A stretch of DNA of 64,000 nt from Streptomyces sp. V2I9 (GTDB lineage: Bacteria > Actinomycetota > Actinomycetes > Streptomycetales > Streptomycetaceae). Each line of letters opens with the position of its first letter. The first letter of the stretch is position 1. Made by a program: the position numbers and the translations under genes. The notes beneath the pieces are model-generated. The model was not told the DNA's origin, did not search any database, and worked only from the letters and a program-made list of their open reading frames with translations. The stretch is from assembly GCF_030817475.1 (NCBI RefSeq), contig NZ_JAUSZJ010000002.1:5656626-5720625 (forward strand), given 5' to 3'. This document shows positions 49,808 to 58,133 of this stretch, piece after piece.

Positions 49808-50523
49808 CCCCGGTCTCCTTCGGGCAGCCAGGCGTAGCAGCCTGTGGAGGTGAACGTACGGGCGGACTTCGGGATCGTGATCTTCCGGGACTTCCCGGTG
49901 GCGGAGGTGTCCGCCGCCAGTTCCTCGCCGCCCGCCCCGGCGATCCGCCAGGAGCAGTCGGCGGTGGGGGAGACGGAGCGGTAGACGCCCGGCCGGAGAC
50001 TCTTCCCGGTGTGCGTGCCGTCCGGGTAGGCGTACGCCGCCTCGTCCACCAGGTCCTGGTGCTGGGGGCAGAGCCCGGCGACCGCGCCCGCGGCGTCCGG
50101 GATCTCCTCGGTGGCGACGGCCCCGACGGCGGTGTCCCGGTCGGCCTTGACCAGGTAGCGGAGCTTGTCGCAGGTCTCCTGGCCGGTCTGGAGGACGGCG
50201 GCCGGGTCCATGCCCTTCGGCACCCGGTCCGCCAGGTACTCCTTCTGCTTCTTCGTGAAGGTCCCGGTGGCCGGGGTGATCGCGTCGGACGGGGTCTTCG
50301 GACGAGCGGCGGGCCCCCGGGCCTCCGGCTTCCCGTCGGGCCCGGTGGGCTCGGCGGAGGGCGGGGTGGGGGTGCCGTCGGGCGTGCCGGGGACGGTGGG
50401 CCCGGAGGCCGCGGGGCGCCGGGCGCCCGCGGCCTCCGGGTCGTTCCCGTCCGCGGACGAGCCGCAGGCGGCCAGCGCCGCCGTCAGGACGACGGCGGCG
50501 CAGGCCAGGAACGGATTCCTCAT
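49804..50523 (-). CDS. Lipoprotein of unknown function
   Basis: A 239-residue protein with a clear lipoprotein signal (hydrophobic stretch ending LAAC, cysteine at residue 20). A Pro/Gly/Ser-rich linker (about 22-85) is followed by a four-cysteine or so C-terminal domain: TFTKKQKEYLADRVPKGMDPAAVLQTGQETCDKLRYLVKAD, then GLCPQHQDLVDEA, a SVSPTADCSWRIAGAGGEELA stretch and a final TSTGCYAWLP. The last part resembles secreted domains reporting protein or glycan contact, but no family is assigned. Sandwiched between a glycosyltransferase and a secreted lectin-like protein, it probably acts at the outer surface with the glycan. Confidence 0.8.
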   Translation of the reverse strand: MRNPFLACAAVVLTAALAACGSSADGNDPEAAGARRPAASGPTVPGTPDGTPTPPSAEPTGPDGKPEARGPAARPKTPSDAITPATGTFTKKQKEYLADRVPKGMDPAAVLQTGQETCDKLRYLVKADRDTAVGAVATEEIPDAAGAVAGLCPQHQDLVDEAAYAYPDGTHTGKSLRPGVYRSVSPTADCSWRIAGAGGEELAADTSATGKSRKITIPKSARTFTSTGCYAWLPEGDRG

Positions 50524-50527
50524 GAGA

Positions 50528-52786
50528 TCAGCCGTTCCTCAGTGCGTAGTGCGCGCTGACCTGGGAAGCGCTCAGCGTGGTCGGGTAGACGGCGGTCTCG
50601 TCGATCTGCCCCTCGAAGAAATTGCTGGTCGGGCGGCTGGGCCAGCCGGAGAGGCTGTCCCCGCCGACCCGCCAGTAGCCGGGGAGGTTCTCGTTGCCGG
50701 AGACCAGGATGTTCGACGCCCGTGCCTGCCCGTCGACGTACAGCGTCATCCCCTGCCCCAGGGGCCCCTGGGTGGCGACGACGTGGTGCCACTGGCCGTC
50801 GTTGTAGGCGCCCGAGGTGGTGACGGTGCGTGCCCCGCCGCTCTGCACGCCGAACACGAGCCGCCCGTCGTTGCGCATGTAGACCTGCTTGTCGTGACGG
50901 GTGCTGTTCTCCTGGGTGAGGTTCCCGAAGCCGATGATCTTCCCGCCGCGGGTGGTGGTGGTCCTGATCCAGGTCTCCACCGAGAACCGGGGCGGCGCGG
51001 CGTGCAGCCGGTTGCTGTACGCGTACTCGGTGGCGCCGTTGAAGCCGATCGCCGTCGAAGGCCCGGCGACCGCCGCCGGGGTCTGCCGGTAGGCGGGGCC
51101 GTTGCGCAGGAAGCCGTTGTTCAGGTTGTCGCTGCTGTCGTGCGCGAACGTGGACGTGCCCTCGTCGTAGCGCCAGTAGAGGCTCGCACCGTCGGACCTG
51201 ACACGGGCCGGGTACGCCTCCGTCGAACTCGCCACGGTGGCGGACTGGGCCGGGGACTTGGCGCTGGTGTTGGTCCCGTCGCTCGCGCTGATCCGGTACG
51301 AGTGGGTCTCGCCCGGCGCGACGTCGGTGTCCGTCCAGGTCAGCTGGGGCCGGTCCCAGAAGACCGAGGAGGCGGTCGTCGTGTGGACCGGGGTGCTGGA
51401 GCCGTCCTTGTAGATCCGGTAGGTCAGCTCCCCGTCGTCGGTGTCGAAACTGGTCTGCCAGTTCACGTCGATCCGCCCCGACGTCAGGGTGGACAGGCTG
51501 ACGTTGGGCACCCAGGGCGCGCCCGTGTCGGGACCGTCCGCGAACCGGGTCAGCCCCTGCTGCGGCTTGCCGTTGACCGTGGTGAACTCGCCGCCCACCC
51601 ACAGGTGATCGCGGCCGCCACCGCTCACCGTGGTCAGCACGCGGGGGCCGACCGGCTCGCCGATGCCGTCGTTGGTGTCCGGGAACCAGGGCAGCAGCTT
51701 CGGGTCGTCGACCGACTGGGCCAGCAGGTGCTTGCGCGGCTGGTCCGGGAAGGCTCCCATGCTGGAGCAGTCGTGGGCGTGGCTGCCGCTGTAGAGCACA
51801 CCGGAGTGGACCGCGACGGCCTGGGTCGCGCCGAGGCAGGTGTCCCGCCAGCGCTGCTCGAAGGTGTTCAGGTTCAGGGCGATGCGTCCGTCGAACACGC
51901 CGCCGCCGGTTCCCTCGTTGCCGGTGTAGAAGCCGGTGGCGTCCGTGGTGATGTCCTGGACCGTGGAGTTGTTGTGGATGAACCCCGGATACGCCTTGGT
52001 CAGCTGACCGGTGGTGGCGTCGACCACGGCCAAGGCGTGGGTGGTGGTGCCGTTGATCCGGAAGAAGTCCCCGCCGAGCAGCACGTGCTGTCCGTCCGGG
52101 GTGACCTCCACGGCCCGTGCGACCTCGTCGGCGTTGGCCGTGAAGGGCAGCAGGGAGGCTCCGGTGGTGACGGCGGCGAAGCTGTTCCTGGTCTGCCCGC
52201 CGACGCTGGTGAAGTCGCCGCCCAGGTAGACCGTGTCGTCGGTGACGGCGAGGGCCCGCACGGTCGCCGTCACGGAGATCTTGAAGTCGTTGCGCGGGGT
52301 GCAGGTCTCGGTGTCGATCGCCGCGATGTTGCTGACGCCGACCCCGTTGACGGCGCCGAACTGGCCGCCCGCGTACAGGGTTTCACCGTCCGGGGAGAGC
52401 GCCAGGGCGCGGACGGTCGCGGTGCCCGAGGAGATGGTGAAGGAGAGCGAGCAGTCGGTGGGCGCCCCGGTCGCCGCGTCGAACGCGGCGAAGTTCACCG
52501 CGGGCTGTTCGTCGGTGCCGGGGGCCGCGGTGGGGGGCCGCAGGGTGGAGAAGGTGCCGCCCGCGTAGACGACGCCGTCGCCGGCCGCCATCGACCAGAC
52601 GATGCCGTTGGTCTGCCAGGTGGTGAGGTCGTCCGCGGTGATGGCGACCGGTGGTGTCAGCGCCGCCGCCGGAGAGGACCCGGCCGCGGTCGCGGTCAGG
52701 GCTCCGGCCAGCAGGCCGAGAGCGAGGGAGGCGGCCCGCACACGGCCGCGTCCTCCGCTTCTCTGCCCCGTACTTCCGTTCATCAT
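50528..52786 (-). CDS. Secreted beta-propeller / fibronectin III / LamG protein
   Basis: A 752-residue exported protein: signal peptide about 1-43 (basic start, long hydrophobic core, ASA-like AAA cleavage region). Residues about 50-420 contain repeated blades of the form 'D-x-VY-x-GG-x-F-T-x-V-x-G' (VYAGGTFSTL, LYAGGQFGAVNG, VYLGGDFTSVGG, VLLGGDFFRING, LWVGGEFTTVNG), as in delta-60/PQQ-like propellers. A FnIII-like domain (about 428-520) and a C-terminal LamG/concanavalin-like domain (about 528-752, DGQWHHVVATQ, LYVDGQ, FFEGQIDETAVYPTTLS) follow. Probably a glycan-binding surface protein of the polysaccharide locus. ATG 52786 or 52783; CGGAG lies just upstream. Confidence 0.88.
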   Translation of the reverse strand: MMNGSTGQRSGGRGRVRAASLALGLLAGALTATAAGSSPAAALTPPVAITADDLTTWQTNGIVWSMAAGDGVVYAGGTFSTLRPPTAAPGTDEQPAVNFAAFDAATGAPTDCSLSFTISSGTATVRALALSPDGETLYAGGQFGAVNGVGVSNIAAIDTETCTPRNDFKISVTATVRALAVTDDTVYLGGDFTSVGGQTRNSFAAVTTGASLLPFTANADEVARAVEVTPDGQHVLLGGDFFRINGTTTHALAVVDATTGQLTKAYPGFIHNNSTVQDITTDATGFYTGNEGTGGGVFDGRIALNLNTFEQRWRDTCLGATQAVAVHSGVLYSGSHAHDCSSMGAFPDQPRKHLLAQSVDDPKLLPWFPDTNDGIGEPVGPRVLTTVSGGGRDHLWVGGEFTTVNGKPQQGLTRFADGPDTGAPWVPNVSLSTLTSGRIDVNWQTSFDTDDGELTYRIYKDGSSTPVHTTTASSVFWDRPQLTWTDTDVAPGETHSYRISASDGTNTSAKSPAQSATVASSTEAYPARVRSDGASLYWRYDEGTSTFAHDSSDNLNNGFLRNGPAYRQTPAAVAGPSTAIGFNGATEYAYSNRLHAAPPRFSVETWIRTTTTRGGKIIGFGNLTQENSTRHDKQVYMRNDGRLVFGVQSGGARTVTTSGAYNDGQWHHVVATQGPLGQGMTLYVDGQARASNILVSGNENLPGYWRVGGDSLSGWPSRPTSNFFEGQIDETAVYPTTLSASQVSAHYALRNG

Positions 52787-53136
52787 TCAGCTCCGAAGGT
52801 GAGATTCGAGCTGCGGCCGGGAGGCCGCGGATGCTGCCCCGCCCGACCGGCCGCGGGGACGGTGCGTCCCGTCGCCGGTCGGGGCGAGTGGGTGGACGGG
52901 GCGGGAGCCCCGTCCGTGGCCGGCGCGGAGAGCTCCACCGAGGGGTCGGTGGAGTCGGCGGTCGCGCCGGAACTCTTCCCGGACCCGGGCGCGGGAAGCG
53001 CCGGGCCGGGAGCCAGGGGTGGCCGCGGACCCGGTGGGGGAGGCGGCCGTGCGTTCCAGTGACAGCGGTAAGGGGATCGGGGCCCGGTGACGGAGCCGGC
53101 CGCCGGGGGCACGGGGCACGCGACGGCCGCGCCCGG
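52787..53136. other. Gene-free stretch between the LamG-protein gene and gmd
   Basis: About 350 bp with no convincing gene. It holds the promoter of the minus-strand LamG gene at its left end, a GCGGCC-GGGA-GGCCGC hairpin (52813-52828) and a stronger hairpin at 52894-52915. The Pro/Arg-rich minus-strand frame spanning it lacks family features. Confidence 0.5.
52894..52915. terminator. GNRA-loop hairpin downstream of gmd
   Basis: GGACGGGGC (52894-52902), loop GGGA, GCCCCGTCC (52907-52915): a perfect 9-bp stem with a stable tetraloop. It lies about 220 bp past the gmd stop and may separate gmd from the LamG gene. Confidence 0.55.
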
Positions 53137-54150
53137 TCATCTGTCCACCCGGACCGCGGCCCCGGAGAGCTGGTCCTCCAGCCGGCGGATGTCGGCGTCG
53201 ACCATGATCCGGGCCAGTTCCCGCGACTTCACCTCGGGCTTCCACCCCAGCAGCTCCTCGGCCTTGGAGGCGTCGCCGATCAACGCGTCCACCTCGCTCG
53301 GGCGTTCGTACTTCGGGTCGTACCGCACGTGCTCGGCCCAGTCCAGACCGGCGTGCTCGAAGGAGAACTCCAGGAACTCCCGGACGCTGACGCCCTCACC
53401 GGTGGCCACCACGTAGTCGTCGGGGGAGTCGCACTGGAGCATCCGCCACATGGCGTCCACGTACTCCGGCGCGTATCCCCAGTCCCGGACCGCGTCCAGG
53501 TTGCCCAGGTGCAGCCGGTCCTGGAGTCCGGCCCGGATGCGGGCGACGGCGCGGGTGATCTTCCGGGTCACGAAGGTCTCGCCCCGGCGCGGCGACTCGT
53601 GGTTGAAGAGGATGCCGTTGACCGCGAACATGTCGTACGCCTCGCGGTAGTTGACCGTGGCCCAGTAGGCGTAGACCTTCGCCACGCTGTACGGGCTCCG
53701 CGGGTGGAACGGCGTCCTCTCGTTCTGCGGGGGCGGGCTGGCACCGAACATCTCGGAGGAGGACGCCTGGTAGATCCGGGTGTGGATGCCGCTGGCCCGT
53801 ACCGCCTCCAGGAGCCGGACGGTGCCGAGTCCCGTGACGTCCCCGGTGTACAGCGGTGCGTCGAAGGAGACCCGCACATGCGACTGCGCGCCCAGGTTGT
53901 AGACCTCGTCGGGCTGGATGTCCCGCAGCAGGTTCACCAGCGCCACACCGTCGGAGAGGTCCGCGTGGTGCAGGACGAAGGAGCGCTCCGGCTCCTCGGG
54001 CCCCTGGTAGATGTGGTCGATCCGCTCGGTGTTGAAGCTCGAGGAACGGCGTATGAGCCCATGCACCGTGTAGCCCTTGTCGAGCAGGAACTCGGCCAGA
54101 TATGAGCCGTCCTGGCCGGTCACCCCGGTGATGAGCGCGGTCTTCGCCAC
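53137..54150 (-). CDS. gmd: GDP-mannose 4,6-dehydratase
   Basis: A 337-residue extended short-chain dehydrogenase. NADP-binding GVTGQDGSYLAEFLL at the start, RRSSSFNTERIDHIY, the active-site QASSSEMFG (Ser/Glu) and the catalytic YSVAKVYAYW (Tyr-x-x-x-Lys) are all present, plus FNHESPRRGETFVTRKITRA typical of GMD. It converts GDP-D-mannose to GDP-4-keto-6-deoxymannose, the substrate of the divergent fucose synthase. ATG at 54150. Confidence 0.96.
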   Translation of the reverse strand: MAKTALITGVTGQDGSYLAEFLLDKGYTVHGLIRRSSSFNTERIDHIYQGPEEPERSFVLHHADLSDGVALVNLLRDIQPDEVYNLGAQSHVRVSFDAPLYTGDVTGLGTVRLLEAVRASGIHTRIYQASSSEMFGASPPPQNERTPFHPRSPYSVAKVYAYWATVNYREAYDMFAVNGILFNHESPRRGETFVTRKITRAVARIRAGLQDRLHLGNLDAVRDWGYAPEYVDAMWRMLQCDSPDDYVVATGEGVSVREFLEFSFEHAGLDWAEHVRYDPKYERPSEVDALIGDASKAEELLGWKPEVKSRELARIMVDADIRRLEDQLSGAAVRVDR

Positions 54151-54190
54151 GATTCCCCCTTCTCTGCTGATCGCCTCGACGGCGGTGTTC

Positions 54191-54204
54191 TCCGATATTT
54201 CGGA
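54191..54204. promoter_or_regulatory. Palindrome in the gmd-fcl divergent promoter region
   Basis: TCCGA-TATT-TCGGA is a 5+4+5 inverted repeat near the middle of the 114-bp gap between the divergent gmd and fcl starts. It could coordinate both genes; otherwise it may be a -10 region (AT-rich centre). Confidence 0.3.
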
Positions 54205-54264
54205 ATTGAAGCGTTCTGCGGCGAAACATCCCCGCAGCCTCTTTCTGCTGGCACAATCCGAGCC

Positions 54265-55248
54265 ATGACGACCGAACTCCCCGTCCTGACCCAGGAATCC
54301 GCCCGCCCCCTACTGCGGCCCGGCTCCCGCATATTCGTCGCGGGCCACCGAGGTCTCGTCGGCTCGGCGGTGGCCCGGCGCCTCGCCGACGACGGCCACG
54401 AGGTGGTCACCCGCGGCCGCGACCGCCTCGACCTGCGCGACGCAGCGCGGACCGAGACGTATCTGCGGGAGGTCCGCCCGGACGTCGTGGTGCTGGCCGC
54501 CGCCAAGGTGGGCGGGATCATGGCCAACAGCACGTATCCCGTGCAGTTCCTGGAGGACAACCTGCGCATCCAGCTCAGCGTGATCGCCGGGGCGCACGCG
54601 GCCGGGACCGAGCGGCTGCTCTTCCTCGGCTCCTCGTGCATCTACCCCCGGCTCGCACCCCAGCCGATCCGCGAGGACGCCCTGCTCACCGGGGAGCTGG
54701 AACCCACCAACGAGGCGTACGCCCTCGCCAAGATCGCCGGGATCGTCCAGATCCAGTCCTACCGGCGGCAGTACGGCGCCTCCTACATCAGCGCCATGCC
54801 CACCAATCTCTACGGCCCCGGCGACAACTTCGACCTGGAGACCTCGCACGTCCTGCCCGCGCTGATCCGCCGCTTCCACGAGGCCCGCCGGGACGGGGCG
54901 CCCGAGGTGACCCTGTGGGGCTCCGGGTCGCCGCGCCGCGAGTTCCTGCACGTGGACGACCTCGCCGCCGCCTGCGTACGTCTGCTGGAGGCGTACGACG
55001 GGGACGAGCCCGTCAACATCGGCTGCGGCGAGGACCTCACGATCCGCGAACTCGCCGAGACCGTACGCGAGGTGACGGGGTACCAGGGCGAGATCGCCTG
55101 GGACACCTCCAAGCCCGACGGGACGCCCCGCAAGCTGCTCGACACCACCCGCCTCACCTCCCTCGGCTTCACGCCGAAGATCCCGCTGCGCGACGGCGTC
55201 GCCCGCACCTATGCCTGGTGGCTCGACCGGCTTCCCGCCGGAAGCTGA
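54265..55248 (+). CDS. fcl: GDP-L-fucose synthase
   Basis: A 327-residue epimerase/reductase. RIFVAGHRGLVGSAVARRL is the NADP motif, LFLGSSCIYPRLAPQPIREDALLTGELEPTNEAYALAKIAG contains the active-site Ser-Cys and the Tyr-x-x-x-Lys pair, and GSGSPRREFLHVDDLA is diagnostic for GDP-fucose synthase (WcaG). It epimerises and reduces the Gmd product to GDP-L-fucose (or a close 6-deoxyhexose). An approximately 20-residue extension precedes the fold. ATG 54265 is the first in the clear frame. Confidence 0.95.
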   Translation: MTTELPVLTQESARPLLRPGSRIFVAGHRGLVGSAVARRLADDGHEVVTRGRDRLDLRDAARTETYLREVRPDVVVLAAAKVGGIMANSTYPVQFLEDNLRIQLSVIAGAHAAGTERLLFLGSSCIYPRLAPQPIREDALLTGELEPTNEAYALAKIAGIVQIQSYRRQYGASYISAMPTNLYGPGDNFDLETSHVLPALIRRFHEARRDGAPEVTLWGSGSPRREFLHVDDLAAACVRLLEAYDGDEPVNIGCGEDLTIRELAETVREVTGYQGEIAWDTSKPDGTPRKLLDTTRLTSLGFTPKIPLRDGVARTYAWWLDRLPAGS

Positions 55249-55254
55249 CCGTTC

Positions 55255-55280
55255 GCCGCCGCGAGGTGCCTCGCGGCGGC
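55255..55280. terminator. Strong bidirectional terminator between fcl and the phosphoglycosyltransferase gene
   Basis: GCCGCCGCGAGG and CCTCGCGGCGGC are perfect 12-base complements around TG (11 bp plus a 4-nt loop in practice), 6 bp after the fcl stop and 40 bp before the convergent stop at 55320. Confidence 0.85.
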
Positions 55281-55319
55281 CAGCCGGGGGTGCTTCTCGC
55301 ATCCGCACGCCCGCTGTTC

Positions 55320-56870
55320 TCAGTACGCCCCGCGGCCGTCGGCGACGGCGCGCACGGTGCGGGCGAGAAGTCCCAGGTCGGCGGCTACCGACCAGTTGTC
55401 GACGTACCAGAGGTCCAGCGAGACGGTCTCCTGCCAGGACAGGTCGGAGCGTCCGCTCACCTGCCACAGACCCGTGAGCCCCGGCTTCACCGCGAGCCGG
55501 CGATGCTCCCGCTCGTCGTAGCGTGACGCCTCCTCCGGCAGCGGCGGCCGCGGCCCGACGAGCGACATATGACCCAGCAACACATTGATCAGCTGCGGGA
55601 GTTCGTCGATCGACGTCCGCCTCAGCATCCGTCCGACCGGCGTCACCCGAGGGTCGCGGCGGATCTTGAACAGCGGTCCGTCCACCTCGTTGGCCGCGGC
55701 GAGCCGCGCCTTGTGGCGCTCCGCGTCCGCCACCATCGTGCGGAACTTCCACATGGTGAACGGCCGGTTGTGCCGCCCCTGCCGGACCTGCCGGTGGAAG
55801 ACCGGGCCCCGCGAGGACACCCGTACGCTCAGCGCCACCGCCAGGAGCAGCGGAGCCAGCGCCAGCAGCCCGAACAGGGCGGCGGTGCGGTCCAGCGCGT
55901 TCTTCACCACCGCTTGCGGGCCTCCGCGCAGGGGTGGCGCTATGTGCAGCAGGGTCAGCCCGGCCGCGGTGACGGGACGCACCCGCTCGGCCGCCACGCC
56001 GGGCAGTTCCGAGACCACCGACAGGGCGACGCCCCCGTCGTGCAGCCCCCAGCCGAGCCGGCGCAGCCGGTCCCCGGTCAGCTGCGGCCCCGGTGCCACC
56101 AGCACCAGGTCCGCCGCGTGGGCGTAGACCCCGCCGAGCACCGTCGTGACGTCGTCGTCGGCCGGGCAGGACGCCAGCCGTCCCGGCACCTGCACCCCCT
56201 CCAGCTCCAGCCGGCCGGGCCCCACCGGTATGGCGGCGACCAGCTGATAGCCGTGATCCGCGCGGGAGTCGAGCAGTTCGGCGGCCCGTTCCACGCAGGA
56301 CGCCCCACCCACCAGCAGCACCCTGCGGACCCGCCGGCCCCGGCTGGCGGAGCCGGGCCACGCGCGCAGTCCCGTCGCCGCGGCGGCGACGAGCAGCCCC
56401 GGCGCGACGGCCACGACCGCCGTGGCCGGATCGACCGGGCTGCCCGCGGCCGTGTGCAGGACGGCCAGCAGTCCGATCAGGACGAGCCAGTCCCCGACCG
56501 CTTCCACCGCGCCGCCCGGCTCGGTCCCCGGCCCCGCCGCGTACCGCCCCCGCACCGCGCGCATCCCGGCCCACAGCAGCCCCGCCGTCACGGCGGCGGC
56601 CACCGGGCGCGGTTGGTCACCCGCGCGCAGCAGCAGCCAGGCCGGACCGGCCAGCCCGAGCAGCTCGGTCAGCGAGGTGAGCGCCGGTCCGGTCGCGGAC
56701 CCGCGCCGGGCCGGAGCGCGGCCCGTCTCCTCGCGCCGAGGCCCCGGATCCCTGAACTGCCGCTCCAGTGCGGCTGTCGTACGGTTCCGGGAGGCGGTCC
56801 GAGGGCGTGGCGCGCCCCGGAGCCCCACCGGCCCGGACAGGTCGGTATCAGGTATTTCGACATGCCCCAT
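55320..56870 (-). CDS. Polyprenyl glycosylphosphotransferase, initiating enzyme of the exopolysaccharide
   Basis: A 516-residue PHPT-type enzyme. The N-terminal half has several membrane segments and a Rossmann-like CoA-binding domain (RRVRRVLLVGGASCVERAAELLDSR). The last 200 residues are the catalytic sugar transferase: GPVFHRQVRQGRHNRPFTMWKFRTMVADAE, FKIRRDPRVTPVGRMLRRTSIDELPQLINVLLGHMSLVGPRPPLPEE, VKPGLTGLWQVSGRSDLSW. The Asp-Glu of SIDELPQ and the PRP loop are intact. It transfers the first sugar-1-phosphate to undecaprenyl phosphate. ATG 56870 has GGGGGG 3 nt upstream. It is transcribed alone and faces fcl. Confidence 0.93.
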   Translation of the reverse strand: MGHVEIPDTDLSGPVGLRGAPRPRTASRNRTTAALERQFRDPGPRREETGRAPARRGSATGPALTSLTELLGLAGPAWLLLRAGDQPRPVAAAVTAGLLWAGMRAVRGRYAAGPGTEPGGAVEAVGDWLVLIGLLAVLHTAAGSPVDPATAVVAVAPGLLVAAAATGLRAWPGSASRGRRVRRVLLVGGASCVERAAELLDSRADHGYQLVAAIPVGPGRLELEGVQVPGRLASCPADDDVTTVLGGVYAHAADLVLVAPGPQLTGDRLRRLGWGLHDGGVALSVVSELPGVAAERVRPVTAAGLTLLHIAPPLRGGPQAVVKNALDRTAALFGLLALAPLLLAVALSVRVSSRGPVFHRQVRQGRHNRPFTMWKFRTMVADAERHKARLAAANEVDGPLFKIRRDPRVTPVGRMLRRTSIDELPQLINVLLGHMSLVGPRPPLPEEASRYDEREHRRLAVKPGLTGLWQVSGRSDLSWQETVSLDLWYVDNWSVAADLGLLARTVRAVADGRGAY

Positions 56871-57432
56871 GAACCCCCCAGTCACAGTCGCACCCCCACA
56901 AACGGGACGCATCCGCCGATCCCATGGACTGACGGATGCGCCCTCGCTCGGTGCACGATATCCACACACGTGCCATTTCGCTGGAGTTCTCGTGAAGTTC
57001 AGGCGGCTCCGGCCAGACTCCTCCGATCGTCCGTAACCGTCCGATGTCGCCACCCGAGGAAGGAAACTGACGGGCCGCCAGGCCGGTAAGCGCTTGTGCC
57101 CGGCGGTGTCGGCGGGTGGGTGGTGGAGGCTCTGCCTCCGGTGCTTCCCGGCGGGAGAGCGTGAACCCCCTGGCGGGGAGGTGTGCCGGGCCGGGGACGC
57201 GCGCTCTCGCGCCGCTTCCGGAAGCCGTGCGCGGGGTGCGGCGGCGTCGCCGTGCGCCCTCCGTGCGCCTCCGGGCGCGCCGGTGGTCCGGCGCCCCGGT
57301 GCCAACGGGCGGGGCTGCTCCGATAGTTACCGACGTCACAGTGGTGTCGGCGGCGAAAGATGCGAGGGCCGGTGCGGCCGGCGGTGCGGGTGGAGGGGGG
57401 CGGCGCGCTCGGGACGAGCGCCGTTCTCGGTG
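56871..57432. other. Long intergenic region upstream of the phosphoglycosyltransferase gene
   Basis: About 560 bp with no convincing gene. The left part (about 56900-57060) is less GC-rich and contains GATATC near 56968 as a possible minus-strand -10. The right part holds hairpins GGAGGC-TCT-GCCTCC (57125-57139) and the one at 57273-57296. The open frames here show no family features. A long leader or a small RNA cannot be excluded. Confidence 0.45.
57273..57296 (-). terminator. Hairpin downstream of the alkB-type gene
   Basis: GGGCGCGCCGG (57273-57283) pairs with CCGGCGCCC (57288-57296) with a 2-nt bulge and a TGGT loop, 137 bp downstream of the minus-strand stop at 57433. Confidence 0.45.
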
Positions 57433-58062
57433 TCAGCGCACTCCGTCGGGCCGGAACTGCACGCTGATGCGGGCTCCGACGGCGCGGGCGGTCTTGGGTA
57501 CGGCGTGCTCCCAGGTGCGCTGACAGCTGCCGCCCATGACGATCAGATCGCCATGGCCGAGCCGTCTGCGGACGGGTGCGGGGCCCGGCCGGCGCGGGCG
57601 CAGCGCCAGGTGCCGCGGGGCGCCCAGCGAGAGGATCGCGACGATGGTGTCCTCGGTGCTTCCCCGCCCGATGGTGTCCCCGTGCCAGGCGACCCCGTCG
57701 CGCCCGTCGCGGTAGAAGCACAGCCCCGCGGTGGTGAACGGTTCGCCCAGCTCGGCCGCGTAGTGGCTGCCCAGCTCGGTGCGGGCGGCCTCCAGCGCCG
57801 GATGCGGCAGGGGGTCGCGCCGGCCGAAGAAGGCCAGCAGCCGGGGGACCGCCACGACGCGCTCGTACATCACGCGCTCCTCGGCCCGCCAGGCGACGTC
57901 GCGCACCAGGGTCTCGAACAGCGTGTCCGCGCCCTGGAGCCACTGAGGAAGCACGTCGATCCAGGCCCCCTGCCCCAGATCGGTGCGCCGCAGGCCGCTC
58001 AGGGGGCGGGTGGCGACCTCGGCCTCCTGGTCGAAAAGCGAGCTTTGCAGGTGTACGGCCAT
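57433..58062 (-). CDS. alkB: AlkB-type 2-oxoglutarate/Fe(II) dioxygenase
   Basis: A 209-residue protein that oxidatively removes methyl or alkyl groups from damaged DNA/RNA bases. The iron-binding H-x-D is in GVAWHGDTIG, the distal histidine in RTWEHAVPK and the 2-oxoglutarate-binding arginine in GARISVQFRP. The nucleotide-recognition-lid region PRLLAFFGRRDPLPHPAL and the FCFYRDG-like LCFYRDGRDG are as in the ALKBH2/AlkB-like branch. ATG 58062. A near-consensus LexA box lies 20-35 bp upstream, so SOS induction is expected. Confidence 0.92.
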   Translation of the reverse strand: MAVHLQSSLFDQEAEVATRPLSGLRRTDLGQGAWIDVLPQWLQGADTLFETLVRDVAWRAEERVMYERVVAVPRLLAFFGRRDPLPHPALEAARTELGSHYAAELGEPFTTAGLCFYRDGRDGVAWHGDTIGRGSTEDTIVAILSLGAPRHLALRPRRPGPAPVRRRLGHGDLIVMGGSCQRTWEHAVPKTARAVGARISVQFRPDGVR

Positions 58063-58079
58063 GGGGCGAGTGTACCGCT

Positions 58080-58099
58080 ATTCGAAGAGGTGTTCGAAT
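58080..58099 (-). promoter_or_regulatory. LexA (SOS) box in the alkB promoter
   Basis: The palindrome ATTCGAA-GAGGTG-TTCGAAT contains TCGAAG-AGGT-GTTCGA (58082-58097), 11 of 12 matches to the actinobacterial LexA consensus TCGAAC-N4-GTTCGA. On the minus strand TACACT (58069-58074) is a likely -10, so LexA would cover the -35 region. Confidence 0.75.
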
Positions 58100-58133
58100 G
58101 TGTGTGGATGGGGCGGGATCTGCGACCGGGTGG

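Noticed and set aside
52783..53112. 109-codon Pro-rich minus-strand frame between gmd and the LamG-protein gene
   Set aside because: No ribosome-binding site or family similarity; it reads through two hairpins and looks like non-coding GC-rich DNA.
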